27,473 nucleotides of DNA from JAIEPT01 sp038217425 (GTDB lineage Bacteria; Planctomycetota; Planctomycetia; Gemmatales; Gemmataceae). The DNA is taken from positions 1-27,473 of the forward strand of contig JBBQPM010000088.1 of assembly GCA_038217425.1 (NCBI GenBank), written 5' to 3'. Shown piece by piece: positions 1 to 6,887 of this stretch. Below the pieces are notes generated by a model, which saw only the letters and a list, made by a program, of their open reading frames with translations, did not search any database and was not told the origin of the DNA. Positions within the stretch are counted from its first letter, which is position 1; each line of letters starts with the position of its first letter. A program made the position numbers and the translations under genes.

Positions 1-244
1 GATTTTCATCCAGATGCAGACCGCATTGGTTGCAGTATCGCGCCCGCAAATGATTCTTGTAACTACACTGGGGACAGCGGTCCGTCAGCTTGCGGCTCGG
101 CATGGCGACGAACGGGCCTTTGGTTCCTTCAATGATTTTTAAATCGCGGATGACGAAGTCGTCGTCAAATGTGACCGAGCAGAAAGCCTGAAGACGTTCG
201 TTGTTGTCTTCCATGAGTTTGATGCGGACTTCGGTGATGACCAC
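1..244 (-). CDS. spoVG: SpoVG family protein with internal zinc ribbon (partial, C-terminus beyond window)
   Basis: The visible 81 residues start at a GTG (244-242), with a GGAGAG ribosome binding site at 251-256. They match SpoVG: an N-terminal VITEVRIKLM strand, then the F-VIRDLKIIEG and GPFVAMPSRK segments typical of the family. SpoVG proteins bind nucleic acid and act as regulators in Firmicutes; the role in planctomycetes is not known to me. After residue 56 the protein carries CPQC (57-60) and CNQCG (71-75), a four-cysteine zinc ribbon, where Bacillus SpoVG runs straight on to its DIAHPI segment. The gene lies 37 nt after ispE on the same strand and is probably cotranscribed with it. 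The family call is firm. The end of the gene lies outside the window. Confidence 0.9.
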   Translation of the reverse strand, partial: MVITEVRIKLMEDNNERLQAFCSVTFDDDFVIRDLKIIEGTKGPFVAMPSRKLTDRCPQCSYKNHLRARYCNQCGLHLDEN

Positions 245-281
245 AGTTGTCTCTCCTTTGATCTGTGGCAGACGGGCGGTC

Positions 282-1178
282 CTAGCGAATTTGCTGCTCC
301 GTGCAGGTTCTTAGGACGAATATCTTGGTTCCTTCCATCGCCCGGCTTCTGAGTTGCCGGGCGAAGCTGTCGGCTTCTACGGGGGAGCGGCACAAGGCGA
401 ACATCGTACTGCCGCTGCCGGACATGAGTCGGCCCGCCGGATGAAGGTCCGCGAGCGCCATAGCCAACTCCGCTAATACCGGGGCCACCACCCTTGCCGC
501 CGGTTCGAGCCGATTGCGCAATCCTTGCCCAATCGCTTCCACGTCGCCCGATTGCAAAGCCAGGCGAAACGCCTCGCCCCGATCGGGATGCTCTGCCAGC
601 CGGACGTTTCGGTACACCGCCGGGGTGCTGCACCCAACAGGCGGACAGACCAAAACCAGGTCCAGGGGCCGAGGTAACGGCGCCGGCGCGACGATCTCGC
701 CTCGGCCCGAACACCAGCCCGCCGGCAAGTGAAAGAAGAAGGGGATGTCGCTGCCGAGCCGGCTGGAGAGTTGTTCCAGCTCGGACGGCGAAAGTCCCGT
801 TTGCCAAACGTCGTTCAGGCCCAAGAGTGCAGCCGCCGCGTCGGTCGATCCGCCTGCCAGGCCCGCCTGCATTGGGATTCGTTTCGTGAGCCGAATCCGC
901 GCGCCGTGCTTGGCGCCGCTGGCGTCTCGAAGCAACTGCGCTGCCCGAACGATCAAGTTCTCATCCCCGGTGGGCACGGCCGGCTCATTGCAGGTAAGCC
1001 GAACGTCCCCCTCGGGAGCGCTTTCGATGCGGAGAGTATCGTAGAGCCGAACGGCGGCCATGAAGGTGAGGATTTCATGGTAACCGTCGGGCCGTTTGCC
1101 GAGCACTTCCAGGAAGAGGTTGACCTTGGCGGGCGCCCGCACGACGAGGGCGCCGCCGGCGCTAAGACGCCGACGCAT
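282..1178 (-). CDS. ispE: 4-diphosphocytidyl-2-C-methyl-D-erythritol kinase
   Basis: IspE is a cytoplasmic GHMP-family kinase that phosphorylates CDP-methylerythritol in the MEP route to isoprenoid precursors. The 298-residue product shows the N-terminal APAKVNLFLEV motif (about 15-25, with the catalytic-type lysine), the GHMP ATP loop PMQAGLAGGSTDAAAAL (about 102-118), the GSDIPFFF segment with its aspartate (about 142-149) and a C-terminal MSGSGSTMFAL loop. Length is normal for the family. I chose the ATG at 1178 because the frame extends upstream only to a TTG at 1247, and family members begin just before the APAK motif; the Shine-Dalgarno at this ATG is poor, so the TTG stays possible. 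spoVG follows 37 nt downstream. Confidence 0.93.
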   Translation of the reverse strand: MRRRLSAGGALVVRAPAKVNLFLEVLGKRPDGYHEILTFMAAVRLYDTLRIESAPEGDVRLTCNEPAVPTGDENLIVRAAQLLRDASGAKHGARIRLTKRIPMQAGLAGGSTDAAAALLGLNDVWQTGLSPSELEQLSSRLGSDIPFFFHLPAGWCSGRGEIVAPAPLPRPLDLVLVCPPVGCSTPAVYRNVRLAEHPDRGEAFRLALQSGDVEAIGQGLRNRLEPAARVVAPVLAELAMALADLHPAGRLMSGSGSTMFALCRSPVEADSFARQLRSRAMEGTKIFVLRTCTEQQIR

Positions 1179-1267
1179 GGCTGGGCCGCCGAGTGAAGGG
1201 TCCCCTCCCTGGGAGAGAGTGTGTAAGGCAAGTGTCCATAGGTGCAAGCGCTCTTGATACGGGCGGA

Positions 1268-1296
1268 GTGTAATCCAAGGTTAGACGACAAGTCAA
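1268..1296 (-). promoter_or_regulatory. Candidate sigma-70-type promoter for ispE-spoVG
   Basis: On the minus strand a TTGACT -35 box (1291-1296) is followed by a 17-nt spacer and a TTACAC -10 box (1268-1273). Transcription would begin near 1261 and read into ispE. Spacing is ideal and the -35 is close to consensus, but the -10 is only a moderate match. Confidence 0.4.
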
Positions 1297-1387
1297 GTCG
1301 GTTATTGAGACTTCCGAAATAATTTCACAAATATTCGTAATATAGATCGCATTCCCCCCGTGGTTTGTAACTTTCGAGGTGCTCCCT

Positions 1388-2437
1388 ATGCGTTTCCTTC
1401 TCGGACTGTGCTCCCTCTTGCTCGCTTCCGCATCCCTCTGGGCCGAGACGTTCGTTTACGTCTCGATGGGGGGCGAGCAACGGATTCTGATTTTCAAGAT
1501 CGATGCCAAGGACGGCTCGCTGGCGCCCGTCGGCGCCCAAGCGGTGGACGGGGCGCCGGGCAGCTTGGCGGTCGATGCCAAGAAGCAGACGTTGTTCGCG
1601 TCGCTGCGCAGCACTAGCGAACTCGCCAGCTACCGCATCGACGCGGGGACGGGGAAACTGACGCCCATCAACAAGGTCAAGTGGGAAAACGCGGCTTACA
1701 TTCGGCCCGACGCCAGCGGCAAGTATTTGCTCGCTGCGTCGTACGCCGCGGGCAAGATTGCGGTACACGAACTCGGCGCCGACGGTTCGATCAAGTCCCC
1801 GGCGACGCATGTTCTGGAGACCGCGAAGACGGCGCATTGCGTCACGAACGCTCCGGACGGCTCGATGCTTTTCGTGCCGCACGTGGCGCCCAACGCGGTG
1901 TATCAGTTCAAGCTCGACGGCCAGACCGGCAAGTTGACGCAATCGGGCATGGCCCCCGGCGGCAGCCCCAAGGCGGGGCCGCGCCACATCGCGTTCCATC
2001 CCAAGGGAGAGTTCGCCTACACGTCCGACGAAGTGGCCAACAGCATCACCGCCTACAAGTTCACGGCCGGGAAAGGCCTCGAGTCGGTGCAGAATCTGCC
2101 GACGCTCCCCAAGGAGTTCACCGCCAAGAACACGACGGCCGAGGTGAAGGTGCATCCGTCGGGCAAGTTCGTGTGGGTCTCCAACCGCGGACACAATAGC
2201 TTGGCGGGGTTCGCGATCGACGTTGCGGGGAAACTGACGTCGCTCGGCACAACGCCGGTACCGCCGACGCCGCGGTCGTTCGAGATCGAGCCGACGGGCA
2301 AATACCTCTACGTCGCCGGCGAAGGCAACGGCGCCGTCGAGATCTTTCGTATCGACGCGGACACGGGCAAACTGACGAGCTTGTCGGTTCAGCAGCTCGG
2401 CAAGAGTGCGACTTGGGTGATGGCTGTCTCCCAGTAA
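1388..2437 (+). CDS. Secreted lactonase-family seven-bladed beta-propeller protein (Pgl/YbhE-like)
   Basis: The 349-residue protein starts at ATG 1388 with a GAGGTG ribosome binding site at 1376-1381; an in-frame GTG at 1379 overlaps that site and is less likely. Residues 1-20 form a signal peptide (MRFLLGLCSLLLASASLWA). The rest consists of repeated propeller units such as TFVYVSMGGEQRILIF, RHIAFHPKGEFAYTSDE, VKVHPSGKFVWVSNRG and SFEIEPTGKYLYVAGEG, each with a G-x-hydrophobic-YV strand followed by D-x-x-T-GKLT. This pattern is typical of the lactonase family (PF10282), whose E. coli member YbhE is a cytosolic 6-phosphogluconolactonase. Because this copy is exported, a true 6-phosphogluconolactonase role in the pentose phosphate pathway is doubtful, and the substrate is unknown. 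It has its own upstream gap with an AT-rich stretch (1311-1345) and is followed 8 nt after its stop by an inverted repeat. Confidence 0.85.
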   Translation: MRFLLGLCSLLLASASLWAETFVYVSMGGEQRILIFKIDAKDGSLAPVGAQAVDGAPGSLAVDAKKQTLFASLRSTSELASYRIDAGTGKLTPINKVKWENAAYIRPDASGKYLLAASYAAGKIAVHELGADGSIKSPATHVLETAKTAHCVTNAPDGSMLFVPHVAPNAVYQFKLDGQTGKLTQSGMAPGGSPKAGPRHIAFHPKGEFAYTSDEVANSITAYKFTAGKGLESVQNLPTLPKEFTAKNTTAEVKVHPSGKFVWVSNRGHNSLAGFAIDVAGKLTSLGTTPVPPTPRSFEIEPTGKYLYVAGEGNGAVEIFRIDADTGKLTSLSVQQLGKSATWVMAVSQ

Positions 2438-2445
2438 GTTTTCCC

Positions 2446-2483
2446 CGTTTAGCGCTCGCGGGAGAACGGGCGAGCGCTAAACG
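2446..2483. repeat. Palindromic repeat, AGCGCTCGC family, copy 1
   Basis: Perfect 14-bp arms (2446-2459 and 2470-2483) surround a 10-nt loop. It begins 8 nt after the lactonase stop codon. No T-tract follows, so it is not a standard intrinsic terminator. The core TTTAGCGCTCGC recurs at 6774-6819. Confidence 0.9.
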
Positions 2484-2579
2484 AATCGCCGATTTCCCAT
2501 TGCATCCCGGTCCGTTTCGGGTAGACTACATTCAGCCTGCCAGGATCTCCCGCCTGCCCGCCTTGCCGAGAAACTTCCC

Positions 2580-4214
2580 ATGCTTCGATGGACGCTCACC
2601 TTAGCCTTGTGCTTTGTCAGCATCAGCGTGGCTCGCGCGCAAGCGAAAAAGCCGGCGCTTTTGCCCCCCAGCGAATCGATCGACAAGGCTATCGACCATT
2701 ACGTCGACGGCTTGATTCGCGAAGACAAACAAACCTCAGCGCCGCTCCCCGACGACGCCAACCTCGTGCGCCGGCTCACGCTCGACCTCGTCGGCCGAAT
2801 CCCGACCTGGCATGAAACCCGTCAATACCTCGAATCGAAATCCCCCGACAAGAAGCGAGAACTCATCGATCGCCTCATGTCGAGTCCCGCGTACGCCCGC
2901 CATCAGGCTCAGGAGTTCCTCGTCTTCCTGCAGAATTCCGAGCCCAATCGCAAGGGCGCCAAGAAGGGCCCGCTCTACGACTATCTCCATGCGAGCATCA
3001 AGGAAAACCGCCCGTGGGACGAAATGTTCCGCGACATGATCCTGGCCGAAGAGAACGACAAGACCAAGGGCGCCAGCGAGTTCCTCAAGAGCCGGGTCAA
3101 GGATCTAAATCGGCTCACCGTCGACGTCAGCATCGCCTTTTTCGGCGTCAACGTCAGCTGTGCCCAGTGCCACGATCATCCGCACGTCGAGGCGTGGACG
3201 CAGGACCATTTCTACGGCATGAAATCGTTCTTTAGCCGCACGGTCGACGTGGGCGCCTACCTGGGAGAAAAGGACTTCGGGAACGTCAAATATGTCCCGA
3301 ATAAGGGAGCCGAAAAGGTCTCGCCGGTCATGTTTCTGACGGGCAAAGCGCTGGACGTCCCCGGCATGAAGGAGCCGACGGCCGAGGAGAAGAAGAAGGA
3401 TCAGGCTCGAATCGACGATGCCAAGAAGGCGAAGAAGGCGCCCGCGCCGCCGAAGTTTAGCCTGCGGGCGAAGTTCGCGGAGAACGCCCTCGAGGCAAGC
3501 CAGCGCCATTTCTTCGCTCGCGCCATCGTCAATCGGCTTTGGCAGCGATTCTACTTCCGCGGCCTGGTGACGCCGCTCGATCAGATGCACATCGAGAATC
3601 CGGCAAGCCATCCGCAGCTCATGGACTGGCTGGCCCGCGATCTCATCGACCACAAGTACGATCTCAAACGCCTCACGCGCCACCTCGTGATGACGCAGAC
3701 CTACGCCCGCAGCAGCCGATGGGACAAGGAGACGTTCCCGGCCGAGCATTACTTCGCACTGGCCCAGGTGCGGGCGCTGACGCCGATGCAGCTGGCGACT
3801 TCGCTGAAGATCGCCTCGGCCGATCCCGACGGGCTGCCCAGGGATTCGCTGCAGCTGGACAAGTGGATCGAGCAGCAGAACGGCTCGGCCGAACGGCTCG
3901 CGGGCTTCTTCGTTCAGCCGGGCGACAACTTTCAGGTGAGCGTCTCCGAGGCGATGCTCTTCTCGAACAACGACAGTATTCTCAAAGAATTGCTGACCGG
4001 CCCCAGCACGCTGGTTGCGAAAGTGCTGAAAGAGAAGAGCCTCGAGCAGCGGGCGGAAATGGCGATCAACCACGTCCTCAGCCGATCGGCCGAGTCCGCG
4101 GAGATCAACATCCTGGCCAACTATTTACGCGAGCGGCAAGATCGGCCGGAGGAAGCGGCCCAGCAGATGATCTGGGTGCTGCTCACCAGCGGCGAGTTCA
4201 GGTTCAATCACTAA
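2580..4214 (+). CDS. Secreted DUF1549/DUF1553 protein (short form, no separate cytochrome domain)
   Basis: The 544-residue protein starts at ATG 2580 with a signal peptide (about 1-21, ending ARAQ). The DUF1549 region (about 35-230) shows LVRRLTLDLVGRIPT and the CAQCHDHPH motif (C194, C197, H198), which is a CxxCH site and could bind haem or metal. The DUF1553 region (about 300-540) shows FFARAIVNRLWQRFYFRGLV and LTRHLVMTQTYARSS. Between them lies a lysine- and alanine-rich linker (about 264-292). Family members are typically 700-1100 residues with an extra N-terminal cytochrome-like (PSCyt1) domain, which is absent here. In planctomycetes such genes very often sit next to a DUF1501 gene, as here. 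The biochemical role of the family is not established; degradation of complex organic matter has been suggested from context only. The ribosome binding site is weak. Confidence 0.92.
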   Translation: MLRWTLTLALCFVSISVARAQAKKPALLPPSESIDKAIDHYVDGLIREDKQTSAPLPDDANLVRRLTLDLVGRIPTWHETRQYLESKSPDKKRELIDRLMSSPAYARHQAQEFLVFLQNSEPNRKGAKKGPLYDYLHASIKENRPWDEMFRDMILAEENDKTKGASEFLKSRVKDLNRLTVDVSIAFFGVNVSCAQCHDHPHVEAWTQDHFYGMKSFFSRTVDVGAYLGEKDFGNVKYVPNKGAEKVSPVMFLTGKALDVPGMKEPTAEEKKKDQARIDDAKKAKKAPAPPKFSLRAKFAENALEASQRHFFARAIVNRLWQRFYFRGLVTPLDQMHIENPASHPQLMDWLARDLIDHKYDLKRLTRHLVMTQTYARSSRWDKETFPAEHYFALAQVRALTPMQLATSLKIASADPDGLPRDSLQLDKWIEQQNGSAERLAGFFVQPGDNFQVSVSEAMLFSNNDSILKELLTGPSTLVAKVLKEKSLEQRAEMAINHVLSRSAESAEINILANYLRERQDRPEEAAQQMIWVLLTSGEFRFNH

Positions 4215-4232
4215 CGCGAAGGTAAATAAAAT

Positions 4233-4349
4233 CACTAACCACAGAGACACAGAGGGCACAGAGAAAAGGAGAGATCACACGGACGATAAATCGGGGCGTC
4301 GGGACATATCCCCCTTTTCTCTGTGTTCTCTGTGACTCTGTGGTTAGTG
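4233..4349. repeat. Long inverted repeat of the CACAGAG type
   Basis: Two 37-bp arms (4233-4269 and 4313-4349) match at 34 positions and flank a 43-nt spacer. Each arm contains direct CACAGAG repeats. It begins 18 nt after the DUF1549 gene stop and ends 33 nt before the DUF1501 start. Similar CACAGAG-rich palindromes are, from memory, dispersed in many unrelated bacterial genomes. Confidence 0.9.
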
Positions 4350-4382
4350 TTTTGATTCGTTCCTTCATGGGGAGACGATAAC

Positions 4383-5687
4383 ATGGCCCGTTCGTACTTT
4401 TGCGGTTCCGGCGACCACGCGGTCAGCCGGCGCGGTTTCCTCGGCGCTCTGGCCGGCGCGGGCGCGACGGCAGCCTGCGCCGATATGACCGCCATCCAGG
4501 CGCTCGCCACGCCCGGCGTCTCGGAAGACCTGCGGCGCAATCAAAAGCGCTGCATCCTCCTCTGGCTCGCCGGCGGCGCTAGCCAAATGGAAACCTTTGA
4601 CCCCAAGCCCGGCGTCTCCACGGGCGGGCCCTTCCAGTCGATTCAGACCTCCTCGACTGGCGTGCGCATCTCCGAACTCATGCCCAAGATGGCCGCCCGC
4701 TTCAAAGATACCTGCGTCATCCGCTCCATCAACACCCGCAACGCCGACCACGGCGGCGGCGCCAAACTCATGATGCGCGGACGCCCCGGCGAATCCAACG
4801 TCGATTACCCCGACCTCGGCGCCGTCCTCTCCCGCGAACTCGGACTCGAATCGAGCCAGGTTCCCGATTACGTCTCCTATTACTTCGCCACCGAAGGCCG
4901 ATCCATGGCCCCCGGCAACCCCGGTTTCCTCGGCGCCCGCTTCGGCTCCATGGATCTCTACTCCTCCATGGTTCCCGAGAACATTCGCCGAACCAGCATC
5001 AGCGCCGCCGACCACGTCGGTCGCGCCGAACTGCGTGGCCAACTCAATCGCCAGTTTCAACAAGGCCGGGCGTCGCTCAGCCTCGATAGCCATCAGCAAG
5101 CTTACGACCGCGTTTCCGGGATCATGGCGAACGAGGCGCTGTTCGACATCCAGCGCGAGCCGCAACGCATTCGCGACATGTATGGCCCCACGCTGTTCGG
5201 CCAGCAGACGCTCGCCGCCCGCCGCTTGATCGAGGCCGGCGTGCCGTTCATCCGCGTGGGCCGGGCCTGGTGGGATAGCCACGGCCAGAACTTCGAGACG
5301 CATCAAGAGATGGTCCCCGAACTCGATCACGTCATGAGCACGCTCCTCACCGACCTCGAACAGCGCGGCTTGCTCGAGAGCACGCTGGTCATCACGCTCG
5401 CCGAGTTCGGCCGCACGCCGCGGATCAACGCCCAGCTGGGCCGCGATCACTTCGCATCGGCCTGGAGTTGCAGCCTGTCCGGTTGCGGCATCAAGGGGGG
5501 CACGGTCTACGGCCGATCCGACGAACTGGGTAACACCGTGGCCGAGAACCCGGTGAACGCGGGGCAATTGTTCGCGACGATCTACTCGGCGCTGGGCATC
5601 AACCCGCACAAGAACTACTACGTCGGATCGCGGCCGATCCCGCTCGTCGATCCGGGCATCGAGCCGATCCGCGCCGTGCTGAAATAG
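4383..5687 (+). CDS. Tat-exported DUF1501 (sulfatase/alkaline phosphatase-like) protein
   Basis: The 434-residue protein starts at ATG 4383 behind a GGGGAG ribosome binding site (4369-4374). The N-terminus carries a Tat motif SRRGFLG (15-21) followed by an Ala/Gly-rich hydrophobic stretch. DUF1501 features include CILLWLAGGASQMETFDPKPG near residue 57, the NADHGGGAK segment, DMYGPTLFGQQTLAARRLIEAGVPF, and LAEFGRTPRIN followed by GRDHFASAWS. The family belongs to the alkaline phosphatase/sulfatase-like fold; the histidines and aspartates in NADHGGG, WWDSHGQN and GRDH are candidates for metal binding. Substrate is unknown. It forms the usual planctomycete pair with the DUF1549/DUF1553 gene upstream, and a WD40 gene follows, each separated by an inverted repeat. 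Confidence 0.93.
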   Translation: MARSYFCGSGDHAVSRRGFLGALAGAGATAACADMTAIQALATPGVSEDLRRNQKRCILLWLAGGASQMETFDPKPGVSTGGPFQSIQTSSTGVRISELMPKMAARFKDTCVIRSINTRNADHGGGAKLMMRGRPGESNVDYPDLGAVLSRELGLESSQVPDYVSYYFATEGRSMAPGNPGFLGARFGSMDLYSSMVPENIRRTSISAADHVGRAELRGQLNRQFQQGRASLSLDSHQQAYDRVSGIMANEALFDIQREPQRIRDMYGPTLFGQQTLAARRLIEAGVPFIRVGRAWWDSHGQNFETHQEMVPELDHVMSTLLTDLEQRGLLESTLVITLAEFGRTPRINAQLGRDHFASAWSCSLSGCGIKGGTVYGRSDELGNTVAENPVNAGQLFATIYSALGINPHKNYYVGSRPIPLVDPGIEPIRAVLK

Positions 5688-5689
5688 TC

Positions 5690-5754
5690 GAAAGCCCAGG
5701 GATGGCTATCCCTGGGAATTCGGACATCCCAGGGACAGCCGTCCCTGGGCTTTC
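5690..5754. repeat. Palindromic repeat, GAAAGCCCAGGGATGGC family, copy 1
   Basis: Arms of 28 bp (5690-5717 and 5727-5754) differ at two positions, both of which would pair as G-U in RNA on one strand, and flank a 9-nt loop. Each arm is itself partly palindromic (CCCAGGGA/TCCCTGGG). It starts 2 nt after the DUF1501 stop and ends 14 nt before the WD40 start. A second copy is at 22805-22914. Confidence 0.92.
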
Positions 5755-5768
5755 ACCTGAGAAATCCC

Positions 5769-6767
5769 ATGCCGACCAGCAAACCGCAGAACCTGCGTAC
5801 CCTGCACGAGATTAGCCGGCAAGACATCTGCTTTGCCGTCGCGCGCGTGCCCAATTCCGATCGCCTGCTTGTGCCGACTTCGGACGGCAAGGTCTTCGAG
5901 ATCAACGCCGTCAATGCGAAGGGCGAAGCGAAGGCCCTCGCCAATCATGGCCGATACGTGAACGCGGTCGCGCTGGCGGACGGCGTCGCCATTTCCGGCG
6001 GGTACGACAATCGGCTCATCTGGTGGGACGTCGCGAAGGAGAGCGTGATTCGCACCGTGGCGGCGCACACCCGTCAGATCCGCCAAATCGCGGTGTCGCC
6101 CGACAAGACGAAGATCGCCAGCGTCGCCGACGACATGATTTGCCGGGTCTGGAACGTTTCGACCGGCGCCAAACTGCACGACCTCGTCGGGCACGCGGAG
6201 CGGACGCCGACCAATTTCACGACGATGCTCTACGCCTGCACGTTTTCCCCCGATGGCCGGCATATCGCGACGGGCGACCGCATCGGCCATATCATCGTGT
6301 GGGAAACTGCGACGGGGCGTAAGGTCGCCGAGATGGACGCGCCGCTGCTTTACACCTGGGACGGCACGCAACGCATCCGCTCGATCGGCGGCATCCGGGC
6401 GCTGGCGTTTTCGCCCGACAACAACCAGCTCGCGGCCGGGGGCGTCGGCCAGATCGGCAACGTCGACAGCCTCGCTGGGCCCGCGCGCGTCGAGATCTTC
6501 GACTGGCAAAAACGGACCCGCGTCCACGAATTCACCGGCAATCAAGGCATGCTCACCCGCCTCATCTATCATCCGACCGCCAACTGGATTTTCGGAGCCG
6601 GCGGCGGCGGCAACGGCATCGCCCTCTTCTACGACCTCGCCAAAAGGGCCATGCTCCACCAGGCCAATCAGCCCATGTTCGTACACGACGCCGTCTTCAA
6701 CGAAGACTACACCAAGCTCTACTGCGTCGGCCACAACAAGATCGCCGTCAGCGAACTCAAGGAGTGA
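5769..6767 (+). CDS. WD40 repeat protein, cytoplasmic
   Basis: The 332-residue protein has no signal peptide and starts at ATG 5769. It is a beta-propeller of WD40 units: blade ends include SGGYDNRLIWWDVAK (about 76-90), SVADDMICRVWNVSTG (about 118-133) and IATGDRIGHIIVWETATG (about 166-183). Blade starts such as IRQIAVSPDKT, ACTFSPDGRH and IRALAFSPDNNQ precede them. WD40 propellers are protein-interaction scaffolds, and no enzymatic domain is attached. The gene follows the DUF1549-DUF1501 pair on the same strand, an arrangement I recall as common in planctomycetes, but the partner is unknown. The ribosome binding site is weak and lies right behind the inverted repeat. Confidence 0.88.
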   Translation: MPTSKPQNLRTLHEISRQDICFAVARVPNSDRLLVPTSDGKVFEINAVNAKGEAKALANHGRYVNAVALADGVAISGGYDNRLIWWDVAKESVIRTVAAHTRQIRQIAVSPDKTKIASVADDMICRVWNVSTGAKLHDLVGHAERTPTNFTTMLYACTFSPDGRHIATGDRIGHIIVWETATGRKVAEMDAPLLYTWDGTQRIRSIGGIRALAFSPDNNQLAAGGVGQIGNVDSLAGPARVEIFDWQKRTRVHEFTGNQGMLTRLIYHPTANWIFGAGGGGNGIALFYDLAKRAMLHQANQPMFVHDAVFNEDYTKLYCVGHNKIAVSELKE

Positions 6768-6773
6768 TTGCCC

Positions 6774-6819
6774 TCTTCGTTTAGCGCTCGCGCAGGATCT
6801 CGCGAGCGCTATGCGAAGA
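6774..6819. repeat. Palindromic repeat, AGCGCTCGC family, copy 2
   Basis: Arms of 19 bp (6774-6792 and 6801-6819) with two mismatches enclose an 8-nt loop. It starts 6 nt after the WD40 stop. The stem core matches the element at 2446-2483, while loop and flanks differ. An A-run rather than a T-run follows, so it is not a plus-strand intrinsic terminator. Confidence 0.88.
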
Positions 6820-6887
6820 AAACGACGGGTTGACATTCTTCGCGGGTTCTGGCACAAACGAAGTATCCTTGTTGCTGGAGATCCCCG

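Noticed and set aside
2500..2527. TTGCAT-16-TAGACT as promoter of the first DUF1549 gene
   Set aside because: Both boxes match the consensus only weakly and the region is short; could be chance.
4233..4349. CRISPR array suggested by repeated CACAGAG units
   Set aside because: The units are 7-8 bp direct repeats inside two inverted arms, without regular spacers or cas genes.
4365..5609. A 414-codon minus-strand frame antisense to the first DUF1501 gene
   Set aside because: The plus strand encodes a full DUF1501 protein with Tat signal; the antisense product is low-complexity Ala/Gly/Glu-rich.
6830..6858. TTGACA at 6830-6835 as a -35 box for the ACSLC protein gene
   Set aside because: At 17 nt downstream the sequence is CACAAA, a poor -10, and the next better box (TATCCT at 6864) is too far away; not convincing enough to list.
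6850..6870. Possible sigma-54 promoter beginning TGGCAC before the ACSLC protein gene
   Set aside because: The downstream TTGC element is not at the required spacing.
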